From Sthenelais limicola (Eukaryota > Annelida > Polychaeta > Phyllodocida > Sigalionidae), in the NCBI GenBank assembly GCA_942159475.1, contig OW804096.1, positions 136,595,791 through 136,659,790 of the forward strand: DNA of 64,000 nt, read 5' to 3'. The notes under the pieces were generated by a model, which saw nothing but the letters and a program-made list of their open reading frames with translations, was not told the origin of the DNA and made no database searches. The position numbers and the translations under genes were made by a program. How positions within the stretch are numbered: position 1 is the stretch's first letter; every line of letters begins with the position of its first letter. Positions 1 to 9,158 of the stretch are shown one piece after another.

Positions 1-1038
1 ATCCAAGAGTTAGAGCTGAATCTGATAATCGATGGCATAACAAAGAATGAAAACGAGGACGTGCTAAGCTTGAAGGTAAAAGTTGACGACATCTTTGAAA
101 ACCTTATGGGTGTCATCAGAGGCCTACAGTATGAAACGAAAAGGATGGGAAAAGGTCTGATGGCGCCGACCATGGTATCCTTTAATACTCTAGACGAAGT
201 TAAAGCTGTATGGAGTAAGAGATCCAATCTGGAGAAAACTGTTGATGCGGAAAACAAACGCCTTTTCTGGATTAAGAAGGACCTGCCGCTTGTAATAAGG
301 AGGAGAATTGCTAGGGCCAGGCCCTGTGTGGCCGCCGCAAGACTGTCTGGAAGGTACAATGATGTGGCTAATGCCCACGGTGACGTGATTCTAGGCAAAA
401 AGAGATATAAATTCAACCAACTCGAATTGCTACCGAAACAATTCACCCCGGCCTTCTTGGCAAAACGAGAAGATGGAAATACCTTTGTTTTCTTCACGAG
501 GGAATGTCCCTTGTCAAACCACTACGTTGCAAACTTCAAAGCTGGAAAGAGGTGGTTCAACTGTGTTGAGCAATATCTGGCGTATACCAAAGCCATGTTA
601 GATAATGATATCAACAAGGCAGAGTTCGTGATGGAATTAGAGGACCCGGCGAGATGCAAAACATCCTTAGACGCATTTGTTTCAGACGAGGTCTGGGATA
701 AGTGGGAGGAAGGCTTGATGGATACCCTCTCAAGAGGTCTGAGACGAAAAATCAGACACAACGAGCATATAGCTGACTACTTACTGGCCACCGATGGGAA
801 AGTTTTGGGAGAAGCTTCTCCATCGCAGTCACACTGGGGCATCGGCATGAGTCTACATAATCCTGAGGTGCTAAACCAAGAAAAGTGGACCAAGAATGGT
901 AATCTGCTAGGTAGAGCGTGGATGGCCGTCAGAACTCGTCTGATAGAAAAGATGGAGAGAGAGAAGGCAGAAGAGGAAGGTACCAAAAGTTCGGCTGAAG
1001 AAGGCATGGACGTGGTCCAAGGGAAAGCTTCTGATTAA
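1..1038 (+). CDS. LINE ORF1 (5' partial): RRM + CTD-like + NADAR domain
   Basis: The frame is open from base 1 to the TAA at 1036-1038 (345 codons seen), so the start lies outside the window. Residues about 4-65 look like the RRM of L1/Tx1 ORF1 proteins: an RNP2-like strand LNLIIDGI (6-13) and a later strand APTMVSF (55-61). Residues about 88-150 are basic (FWIKKDLP, RRRIARARP) and resemble the ORF1 C-terminal nucleic-acid-binding region. Residues about 160-315 match the NADAR/YbiA fold: SN (172-173), VEQY with Glu190 (the EHY position of YbiA), paired Trp232/Trp235, a basic helix ending RHNEH (252-256), LLAT (261-264), GE with Glu271, HWGIG (278-282) and NLLGRAWMAVR (301-311). The tail is acidic. 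RRM-CTD proteins bind LINE RNA; NADAR proteins cleave N-glycosidic or ADP-ribose linkages. A NADAR in ORF1 is odd. Its activity here is inferred, but the family's key residues are present. Confidence 0.85.
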   Translation: MQELELNLIIDGITKNENEDVLSLKVKVDDIFENLMGVIRGLQYETKRMGKGLMAPTMVSFNTLDEVKAVWSKRSNLEKTVDAENKRLFWIKKDLPLVIRRRIARARPCVAAARLSGRYNDVANAHGDVILGKKRYKFNQLELLPKQFTPAFLAKREDGNTFVFFTRECPLSNHYVANFKAGKRWFNCVEQYLAYTKAMLDNDINKAEFVMELEDPARCKTSLDAFVSDEVWDKWEEGLMDTLSRGLRRKIRHNEHIADYLLATDGKVLGEASPSQSHWGIGMSLHNPEVLNQEKWTKNGNLLGRAWMAVRTRLIEKMEREKAEEEGTKSSAEEGMDVVQGKASD

Positions 1039-1085
1039 ATATTGGTTGTTGATATTGTTCGCGTTAGACCCTGTTAACTGATACA

Positions 1086-1298
1086 ATGTATGTACACACA
1101 GCTGCAGCAAAGCCCTTGCCCAGGCTAAAATGGGTAAAAAAATGTAAGCTGGTCAGGTATGAAGATGTAAAGCTCACAGGTGACAATGAGATACATGTTA
1201 ATAGAAGATATGGAGTTGTGCTATGTAAAACAAGATGGCAGTTTGATGGAAAGTGTAGATGGGAGTCCCTGGTAAAAACTTTTAATGGAAGGGAATAA
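1086..1298 (+). CDS. small inter-ORF reading frame of the LINE (70 aa)
   Basis: This ATG-initiated frame fills most of the 246-bp gap between ORF1 and ORF2 and overlaps the ORF2 start by 14 nt. The product is basic and Trp-containing (KWVKKCKLV near residues 16-24; KTRWQFDGKCRWE near 48-60) with no recognised domain. It could be a true small protein, a decayed extension of ORF1 or ORF2, or a frame used for termination-reinitiation into ORF2. The sequence alone cannot decide. Confidence 0.35.
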   Translation: MYVHTAAAKPLPRLKWVKKCKLVRYEDVKLTGDNEIHVNRRYGVVLCKTRWQFDGKCRWESLVKTFNGRE

Positions 1299-4200
1299 CA
1301 TAAATTTCTACTCTCTTAATGTAAACGGCGCAGCCAATATAATCAAAAGAAAAGCAATTTTTAGATTCTTGGGTTCAAAGAAAAGATCAATTTTTGCCCT
1401 GCAAGAAACTCATAGCTCAGCTAAAGAAGCCAAAATATGGAAGAACCAATGGCAAGGTGTTTCACATTTTGTACACGGTAGAAGAAACGCCAAAGGGGTA
1501 GCGCTGCTAATATCTAAAGATCTCAATATTACTATACATAAGAAAGGGGGGGACGATCAGGGAAGAATAGCCCATATGGAGGTGTCTATCGAGCAAAAAA
1601 TGTTATCAATATTTTCTGTATACTTTCCTACGAAAGACAAATACAAAGAACAAGTCGAAATGTGTAAGTCTTTAAGAAATATCATAGAAAGTAAATCGGA
1701 ATATTCTACCATATTAATGGGTGACTTTAACCTTAACATAATGGATATAAATGACTTCTTGAACCTAAGTGAAAGTCAGCAGAGTAAGCTCGAAGGTTTG
1801 AGGAAAATGTTACAAATGATAGAAGAGCTCGATATGTGTGATATTATAAAAGAATTATCCGCGGATGGGACCAATATGAATACCTGGTCGAGAAAAGCCC
1901 AAAATTCGAGGCTAGATTACTGTATAATAGACGCGGTTCTTAGACCTGAAGTAACAGAAGTAGGGAATGAATTTTGTGAACATTCTGATCATAATATAAT
2001 ACATTTTGCGTTAAAATCTGATGAACAGGCCAGAGGGCCAGGTTTATGGAAGTTTAACAAATATCTTCTGAATGATGACGAGTATATTGAAATGATGAAA
2101 GAAAAGATTGTCGATGCAAATAATACAGAGGGTTTGAGCAGTTCCAAAAATAAATGGGATTATATCAAATTCGTAATTAGAAGAGATACGATACGCTATA
2201 CTAAGCAGAAAAATTATGAAAAAAGAAAGAAAGAAAAGGAGTTCAGAAACAGAATGAACGACCTCTTTCAAAAAGGAGTTCTTGATGAAAAAGAGAGCCA
2301 AGAGATAGAAAACATCCAAAATGATTTAAAATTCGAGCAGTACATCAAAGCTCAAGGAGCAATGGCTCGAAGTAGGTCACAATGGCTGGTAGAAGGTGAA
2401 AAACCGACTGCGTATTTCCTTAATTTAGAGAAAAGGAATTATAAAAGAAAAATAATATCACAGCTAGAATTTGAGGACCGAATAATAAACAAATCTGATG
2501 AAATATTAAAAGCAGAAAAAGAGTTCTATCAGGAGTTATACAGTGAAAAACCTATGATTTCACCTGAATCTAATACCTTTATGTCTGAGTGTTCTAACTC
2601 ATCCTTCGAGCAGTTGGATGTCCAATTGCTTAATAGAAGATTGAGTAGTGAAGAGATTAAAAAAACTCTAGATTCCTTTGCGAATAACAAGGCTCCGGGA
2701 CCAGATGGCCTCCCAGCGGAATTTTTCAAACGCTTTTGGAGCATATTAGGCCCTATATTTGACGAGGTAATTTATGAATGTGTAGAGGATGATCGTTTGT
2801 CAAACGAAATGTACAGAGGTGTAGTCTCTCTTATTCCAAAAAAGGATTGTAATCTCAAATTAATCGGAAGCTGGAGACCCATAACCCTGTTAAACTCTGA
2901 CTACAAAATAATCTCGAAAGCCTTAAGCATAAGGCTGAAAAATTGTATAGGTAAGGTAATAAATGAAGACCAATATGGATTCATAAAAAATAGGTATATA
3001 GGTTGTGCTGTTAGAAGGCTTGAAGATGTCACGCAATATTTAGAGAAAAACAGCAAGAAAGGTCTTTTTGTATCGTTGGATTTCAGGAAGGCTTACGATT
3101 CTGTGTCTTGGAGTTTTTTATATAAATGTTTATCTGATATAGGGATAGGGGACGAATTCTTGAGTTGGATAAAGCGGCTAATGTTGGGATCGCAATCTTG
3201 TATTATTAACAATGGATATACCTCTGAGTGGTTTAAGGTGAATAGAGGCGTTAAGCAGGGAGACCCCATATCATCGCTCCTCTTCGTAATTGTTGTAGAA
3301 AAACTTGCTGAGAAGATTCGCAATGACCCTGATTGTAAGGGTATAGTCTTCGGAGGTACTGATAATAGAATCATACAATTTGCAGACGATATGACTGTTA
3401 TCGCCAGCTGTGAAAAATCGCTATGTAAAATGATGGAAATCATTGAAGAATTCGGCAGAGTATCAGGACTACACCTCAATATAGGCAAAACAAGAGGCTT
3501 TAACATCGGGCAAATGGTCCTTTTCCAGCCACTGGCAATGAATATAAATTGGGTTAATTCCATGAAAATTCTAGGCGTCCATCTGCTATATCCATATAAA
3601 AAAGATCTGCAAAATGATATGAATTTTGAGTCAGCTCTGGACAAAGCGCGCACAGTTGCCACACATTGGGGAAAGAGAGATATCTCCTTGAAAGGTAGAA
3701 TTATAATTGTCAACGTATTAATTATCCCTCTATTCTTGTATGTTGCTAATCTCATAGCAGTAGACGAAAGAATGATATGTGAAATCCAGAGGTTGGTAGG
3801 TAAGTTTATATGGAGAGGTGGTAAGCAAAGAGTCGCCAAGCATTATTTAAGCAGAGAGATCGAGGACGGTGGATTAAAACTACATGATATAAGAGCAAAA
3901 CTAATGTCCGGAAAATTAAAATGGATTCAGAGGATACTAAATGATCCTGATAGTAAATGGTGTGCTAGCTTAAGGAACACTTTCGGTGCTAATTTAAAAG
4001 AAAGGTTGAAGTGTAGAAGAATAATGATCATGAACGAGTCAAACTTTTACAAAGATGTATTCTCGATATGGAATAGATTCTACAGCTCCTGTGAACCAAA
4101 ATGTAAAAAAAGTGTGCTATGTGAGTCCATATGGTCGAACAGTTGGATCAATCTAGAAGATGCAATATGTAATGTCAAGCTATGGAAGAGAAAGGTCATA

Positions 4201-5046
4201 AACAAGATAGAAGATGTTTTAACCAATGATCGAGTCAAAAACAAAAATGAGTTCAAAAGTGATTTCGGTATCAAAATTAATTATTTAGAAGAAATGAGCA
4301 TAAAAGGGAAAATCCCTGAACGTTGGATTGCCATAGTAGTCAATGGAGAAATTGATAATTACAAAGAAGAAATATTATGCTCCATTGGGGAAAAACAGAT
4401 TAACATTAGTAATGCTCACTTCAAAGAAATATACATAGCAATAAAGGCAGTGCTATATTCGCAGGAAGACAGAAATGTCGATTGGCATGTACGATTTTTA
4501 CAGAAGGATATAGACATATCGAATATAGAATTTAAGATATGGTATCGTTTACCTTTTCTTTGCACTAGAAATGTGAGATTACAGTCCTTCCAATATGGAG
4601 TAATCAATAAGTTAACCGTTTGCAATGTCCACTTATGTGATATGGATATAGTTGTTTCTAATTTATGTAAGTACTGCGACTCAGTGGACGACCTGTTTCA
4701 CTTCTTTATAGATTGTGAGAAATCATGCAATTTCTGGCACTGCTTAATAAACTGGGCTAAAAGAAATGTGTATTTAGATAATGAAATAGCTGAGAACATG
4801 AATGCTATTTTTATGATGCTGGGTGTTCCAAGCTTGGAAGAAAAATATTGTGTGTGGAATTATATATTGATATATGCGAGATTTTATATATACAAATGTC
4901 GTTTGTTTAAGGATAACAACTTGTGTTTCTTCGAATTCCTTAGGGAATTAAAATTTAAGTTGAAAACAATGCGTGATGGGGCATTTATAAATGCTTCTCA
5001 CAAGAAAGATTGGAGAAGATGGGAAAAAATATTTGAAACAATATAA
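1285..5046 (+). CDS. LINE ORF2: APE endonuclease-reverse transcriptase (L1/Tx1-like)
   Basis: An uninterrupted 1,253-aa frame; an in-frame TAA at 1273-1275 supports the ATG at 1285. The APE endonuclease (about 1-242) has the expected active-site series: SLNVNG (Asn12/14), QETH (Glu41), MGDFN (Asp147), RLDY (Asp211) and HSDHN (Asp235/His236). The reverse transcriptase (about 440-770) has APGPDGLP, GSWRPITLLN (528-537), LDFRKAYDSV (catalytic Asp599), NRGVKQGDP (653-661) and FADD (699-702, the catalytic Asp pair). A C-terminal knuckle C1128-x2-C1131-x7-H1139-x4-C1144 followed by NFW matches the L1-type CCHC motif. It would nick target DNA and copy its own RNA (target-primed reverse transcription). 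No frameshift or stop is seen, which suggests recent activity. Tx1 versus L1 clade needs a tree. Confidence 0.95.
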   Translation: MEGNNINFYSLNVNGAANIIKRKAIFRFLGSKKRSIFALQETHSSAKEAKIWKNQWQGVSHFVHGRRNAKGVALLISKDLNITIHKKGGDDQGRIAHMEVSIEQKMLSIFSVYFPTKDKYKEQVEMCKSLRNIIESKSEYSTILMGDFNLNIMDINDFLNLSESQQSKLEGLRKMLQMIEELDMCDIIKELSADGTNMNTWSRKAQNSRLDYCIIDAVLRPEVTEVGNEFCEHSDHNIIHFALKSDEQARGPGLWKFNKYLLNDDEYIEMMKEKIVDANNTEGLSSSKNKWDYIKFVIRRDTIRYTKQKNYEKRKKEKEFRNRMNDLFQKGVLDEKESQEIENIQNDLKFEQYIKAQGAMARSRSQWLVEGEKPTAYFLNLEKRNYKRKIISQLEFEDRIINKSDEILKAEKEFYQELYSEKPMISPESNTFMSECSNSSFEQLDVQLLNRRLSSEEIKKTLDSFANNKAPGPDGLPAEFFKRFWSILGPIFDEVIYECVEDDRLSNEMYRGVVSLIPKKDCNLKLIGSWRPITLLNSDYKIISKALSIRLKNCIGKVINEDQYGFIKNRYIGCAVRRLEDVTQYLEKNSKKGLFVSLDFRKAYDSVSWSFLYKCLSDIGIGDEFLSWIKRLMLGSQSCIINNGYTSEWFKVNRGVKQGDPISSLLFVIVVEKLAEKIRNDPDCKGIVFGGTDNRIIQFADDMTVIASCEKSLCKMMEIIEEFGRVSGLHLNIGKTRGFNIGQMVLFQPLAMNINWVNSMKILGVHLLYPYKKDLQNDMNFESALDKARTVATHWGKRDISLKGRIIIVNVLIIPLFLYVANLIAVDERMICEIQRLVGKFIWRGGKQRVAKHYLSREIEDGGLKLHDIRAKLMSGKLKWIQRILNDPDSKWCASLRNTFGANLKERLKCRRIMIMNESNFYKDVFSIWNRFYSSCEPKCKKSVLCESIWSNSWINLEDAICNVKLWKRKVINKIEDVLTNDRVKNKNEFKSDFGIKINYLEEMSIKGKIPERWIAIVVNGEIDNYKEEILCSIGEKQINISNAHFKEIYIAIKAVLYSQEDRNVDWHVRFLQKDIDISNIEFKIWYRLPFLCTRNVRLQSFQYGVINKLTVCNVHLCDMDIVVSNLCKYCDSVDDLFHFFIDCEKSCNFWHCLINWAKRNVYLDNEIAENMNAIFMMLGVPSLEEKYCVWNYILIYARFYIYKCRLFKDNNLCFFEFLRELKFKLKTMRDGAFINASHKKDWRRWEKIFETI

Positions 5047-5557
5047 CAATGTGATAGTTGTATCACTATAATAATGTTATGGTGTTCCCTTCGGATCTCA
5101 GTCAAAGTTGTTCACAGGTTTAAGCAAAGATATAAAATATGATCTGAAAACACTCTCCTAGTCAAGTCGGCGTGATAACGTCAAATCCGCGGTCCTTTTT
5201 GATTCGTATTATATGACCCCCCTCACAGTATTATCGGGTCGGATCAATGGGTGCTAGACCGTTGGTGAACCTACGCCTTTTTTGTCTGTAATCTTGCCAC
5301 ATGATCTGTAAACCCGGACGCTTCTAATGTGTTGATGGGAAGAGGTGTTCTTGTAGTCACAATGATTTTTAGGTAAAAAGCTTCAGTAAACGAATGGAAA
5401 AATAATAACTACTTGTTTGCACAGGTCACTTTATTGTCCTTTTTCTAATTTTTGTTTCTAAGTTGAAAAGGAAGCGATGTATCAAATGTAAAAGCTTCTT
5501 ACTGTTGACTTTGTCTACTTTGGAAATAAAGACCCGGTGTTGGGAAAAAAAAAAAAA
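5047..5557 (+). other. LINE 3' UTR with poly(A) signal and tail
   Basis: Non-coding sequence after the ORF2 stop. AATAAA (5,525-5,530) sits 15 nt before an A13 tract, the usual arrangement for a poly(A)-tailed LINE transcript. A short hairpin-like stretch (GTGATAGTTGTATCAC) lies at 5,050-5,065, just after the stop. Confidence 0.75.
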
Positions 5558-5564
5558 ATAAAAA

Positions 5565-5900
5565 CTTCTAAATCTTTTAAATCATAAAGAGATTAGTAAA
5601 ACTATATATTTTTGGAAACATCAGAACATCAGCAATCTTAAAATGGATGATGTCATTTGAACCGAAGTGTATTTTTCCAAATTATCAATGTTTTTTTATA
5701 AAAGTGAAAAATAAGATTTTTAAATAATACAAAATTCTAAATCATTAAGAGATTAGTAAAACTATATATTTTTGGAAACATCAGAATGTCAGCAATCTTA
5801 AAATGGATGATGTCATTTGGACTGAAGCGTATTTTTGCAAATTATCAATGTTTTTGTAAAAAAAGTGAAAAATGATTTTTAATTAATAAAAAATTTTAAA
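5565..5900 (+). repeat. Left arm: 2 x 160-bp direct repeats
   Basis: The two units share a core (gattagtaaaactatatatt, then aaaatggatgatgtcattt) with few differences. The inverse of this core is found at 7,740-8,222. Confidence 0.8.
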
Positions 5901-6179
5901 TCTGGGTACAAAACTAATATTTTCATGGCATTTGGACTTTATAATGCAGTGGCATGGTGGACTTAATTATACATTGATATCTTGTAAGATATTAAGGTCA
6001 AATGAGGTCACCACATAAAGATTACCCATATAAACTAAGGTACCATATTCGTTAAAGATTACAATAAAGTTACAAATTATTGGCATTGGTGTCAAAGAAA
6101 ATTAATATTAGATATTATAGAAAACATGCAATAATAGTTTTCCATGTATAAATGAAGGTTCTGTCTTCAATTTCTGCTG

Positions 6180-7330
6180 GATTTTATTATAATATCAACC
6201 TGTGAATGCATGGAACACTGGCAAAGCCTTTGCACCTTCCATACCAAGACATGTCCATCCTGGCTTTATTTCCACAACCCCAGATGCCAATGAAATGAAT
6301 GTATTTCTAAGCAAGAGTTCATAATTGGCTATAACTAATATTAATATTCTGTGTCTGGGGAGAAGAACATCAGTGGTGCGTCCAAGGGGTTTCTCTGAGA
6401 TGCCTACACTGCCTGGTGGATCAACAATGTGTCTGCTTTTTCAAGGCTGTTGTCTTCAAAATGTAATGGATGGTTGCTTTTAGTACATCCTGAGGCAGAA
6501 AGATTACTAGTTTGTGTGAGTCTTTGTTATATTTAAGGATCTTGGTAACAAGATATCCAGTAAGGTCAGCATTTGTTTGGTCATGAGAAAGGAATCAACT
6601 CATTGGAATGTATTTGATGCTTGTATCATCTTTTACCTGATACTGGATCCTTTCCCTGTCTTCTCTTCTCTCTTGTGGCAAGCTTTAGGGAATCAGCCCT
6701 GTAGGTGTCAAACACCAGAATTATCTCATCAAAGTCTATTGTTAGAGATATCAGTAGGTCATTAAACTCTTCACTGAGGTCCTTTACTGTCACAACTTAG
6801 TTAACTTCTGGAGAACTACTATACCAAAACTACTATACCCTCCACCAGAGCAATCTTGCAACTTGGATATCCATCATCTGTAGGAATTGCTTAAATTGAG
6901 TCTGTAGTTACAGGGCAGTATAGCAGGAATCTAGAATTTTGATGTGGGCTATCTACACTTGTCAGTCCATGGCAGCATTGCTCCATCAAGGGAAAATAGT
7001 GCCCTTTGGGTTAAAGTGAACTTATAGTTTTCTATGGCATAATTCTGGTTGATTTCTCGGTTGGATCTTGCAAGGACCATCAACCTGCCATAAATCCAAC
7101 TCTCTTGAGAGGCAGGACATTTCTGGTGAAGCCATGAAAAATCGCTGTCTAGCATTTGCATCGTTAGAAATGCCAACCAGTCCAGAGCTAACCTTCATTA
7201 GCTTGTTCAGGTGTTCACATGCATGATCTGCACCAATAGACAAAAATGGAATGTCACCCTTGGATACTGAAAGTTTGCCTACTTGAAGTTCCCTCCAAGT
7301 CTCAGGATGATTGATTCTCAAGTCCCACAT
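6180..7330 (-). pseudogene. Relic of an uncharacterised invertebrate-expanded gene family
   Basis: Minus-strand translation gives ordered fragments in shifting frames: DIPFLSIGADHACEHLNKLM and GLVGISNDANARQRFF (about 7,270-7,130), NYKFTLTQRALFSLDGA (about 7,020-6,970), DEIILVFDTYRADSLK with KRRQGKDP (about 6,740-6,640), then ADTLLIHQAV and FFSPDTEY (about 6,430-6,350) and LPVFHAFTG (about 6,210-6,185). I recognise this motif order from large families of unnamed proteins in cnidarians, molluscs and amphioxus; the EADT/SPDTD/HAFTGCD part recalls PIN-like nucleases. At least one frameshift (near 7,090) and several stops break the frame. Family membership rests on my recall of motifs, so a database search is the test. 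Confidence 0.6.
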
Positions 7331-7739
7331 GTCTGCAATGTATCAGGGGAAATACTCAACTATTCAGGGGACAGACACCAATAAGTATATTAATTTAGCC
7401 CAGTTTAAGCAGATTTTCATAGTTTTTGTTAATTTAAAGAGATAAATTTGATGAGACCTGCAGATTTTTCAATTGAAACTTATCATGCAACATACCTCCT
7501 GATCTATTTTGGTCATATATTTGAATATTGGTCATAATATTAACTCTTGACATTAAAAGAAGTGAAAAAAAGAAAGACAATCTTAACGATGCCAAATTTG
7601 AGTGGCAGCCTTTTTGGTTTTGCGTATTTTTGTACTTTCCATGCTCCGATTTTTTCCAACTTTTGATATGTTGTTCAGAACATCTGAAATTACTTGAAAC
7701 ACTCATAAATAGGCTGTTTAACAGGAAACCTTTAACTGA

Positions 7740-8225
7740 ATTGCATAATTATTTTTCATTAAAATATTATTTTTCACTTTTTTTTTCTTTTTTTTACAAA
7801 AACATCAATAATTTTCAAAAATACGCTTTGGCCGCAAATAGTACTATGCATTTTGAGATTGATGACATTCTGATGTTTCCAAAAATATATAGTTTTACTA
7901 ATCTAATGATTTAAATTTTTTTATTAATTAAAATCATATTTTTCACTTTTTTTTACAAAAATATTGATAATTCGCAAAATAGGCTTCAGCGCAAATGGCA
8001 TCATCCATTTTTGGATTGCTGACGTTCTGACGTTTCCAAAAATGTATAGTTTTACTAATCTCCTAATGATTTAAATTTTTTTATTAATTAAAATCATATT
8101 TTTTACTTTTTTTTACAAAAATATTGATAATTTGCAAAATAGGCTTCGGTGCAAATGACATCATCCACTTTTGGATTGCGAACGTTCTGACGTTTCCAAA
8201 AATGTATAGTTTTACTAATCTCCAA
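7740..8225 (-). repeat. Right arm: 3 inverted copies of the 160-bp unit
   Basis: Three reverse-complement units, each with tttccaaaaatrtatagttt and a ttaattaaaatcatattttt spacer. The two outer units are more alike than the innermost, which also carries the variant ggccgcaaatagtactatgc. Confidence 0.8.
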
Positions 8226-8566
8226 AAAATGCCAACGAAAGTTAAAAAATGAACACAGTGAACCTGACTATGAATTTAGAACATGATTTATGTCTTAAAT
8301 TTGGGTTATTTGAGTGGATTGGTGAAGACGAATTATTATACATTTTCTGGCGATTTCACCCTTATGATAAATATGTGGTGATCTTAGGTAGGGGTAGTCA
8401 GCCAGGACATCTCAAGACAAGTATATGATTCAAGTACAAAAAATATATTCAGAGTATTCTAAATCGTCCCTTCCCAGTTCCCCAAATAGCAAAACAGCAC
8501 ACTTGAAAAACTGACCCATGTAGGCTAACCAACAAAAGAATCGAAGGAGTGTGAATTAAATTACCT

Positions 8567-9017
8567 ACGGCCCTAGTCCACCGAGCCAATAGGGGACTTG
8601 CATGTGCCACTGCGCATGTCTGGTACAGTGCATCATGGGATGGATTTTTATAAAATGTGACATTTGGGAACATTTTAATCGAAAAATGCAAGAATTGTTT
8701 CACCAATATCTGAGCTTGTCTAAATGATCTATGAAAGCCAAATGCATGATGGGAAAGATGAGAACTTGTGTCACAGGGACATGTATAACAAATGGATATT
8801 GATATTGGAGCATTGATAAATAGTTCATGCTGAACATGGCATGTTTTCTATAGATTTTAGACTGTACCATTAGTCCCATAATTCCGTGCGACTCAGGATT
8901 CAAAATGGCGGCTATGCAATTCCCCTATTCTCATGCGATTTTGTGCCACAGGGGCAACTTCTGAACTAAATTATGTGAGAATCGCATGAGAATCGGTTTA
9001 GTGGACAAGGCTCTTAC
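8567..9017. mobile_element. MITE family D copy, split by a family C insertion
   Basis: Left arm gccctagtccaccgagcc (8,570-8,587) and right arm gagaatcggtttagtggaca (8,990-9,006) are the two ends of the short foldback family D (compare 26,916-27,004). The 342-bp family C element at 8,588-8,929 sits between them. Confidence 0.75.
8588..8929 (-). mobile_element. MITE family C copy
   Basis: Ends AATAGGGGACTTGCAT and ATGCAATTCCCCTATT are inverted repeats. The interior matches the copies at 21.5, 35.3, 55.1 and 57.0 kb (atgatctatgaaa, cataattcc, aaaatggcggc). It lies inside the family D copy, so it is the younger insertion. Confidence 0.85.
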
Positions 9018-9158
9018 AACTCATGTTTTAAGGAATCCATCAAAGAATTCAAAACAGAGACCACAAGTTATTGTTAAGTTCTGAAAGGATACCTCCTCAG
9101 TGCATCTCTTTAGTTCTTGGCCGCAAATAGTACTATGCATTTTGAGATTGATGACATT

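Larger units (their letters stand above)
1..5557 (+). mobile_element. L1/Tx1-type LINE, 5' end beyond the window
   Basis: The element runs from the window edge through ORF1, ORF2, a roughly 500-bp 3' UTR (5,047-5,544), an AATAAA at 5,525-5,530 and a 13-A tract at 5,545-5,557. The 5' UTR and the left target duplication are outside the window, so its completeness cannot be judged. A short related 3' end (AATAAAGA...GTTGG then poly(A)) occurs at 53,331-53,494. Confidence 0.9.
5563..8225 (-). mobile_element. Candidate decayed DNA transposon with tandem-repeat inverted arms
   Basis: Two direct copies of a 160-bp unit (agagattagtaaaac at about 5,588 and 5,748) at the left are mirrored by three reverse-complement copies of the same unit at the right (7,740-8,222, ending gttttactaatctcc). 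Between them lies a decayed coding relic on the minus strand. Inverted arms made of subterminal tandem repeats around a gene suggest a DNA transposon. No clear target duplication was found, and the left arm abuts the LINE poly(A), so that border is uncertain. Confidence 0.5.

Noticed and set aside
3093..3839. 248-codon minus-strand ORF inside ORF2
   Set aside because: Shadow frame antisense to the reverse transcriptase domain.
7528..7914. 128-codon plus-strand ORF
   Set aside because: AT-rich frame running into the 160-bp repeat arm; no conserved features, and opposite to the decayed gene.
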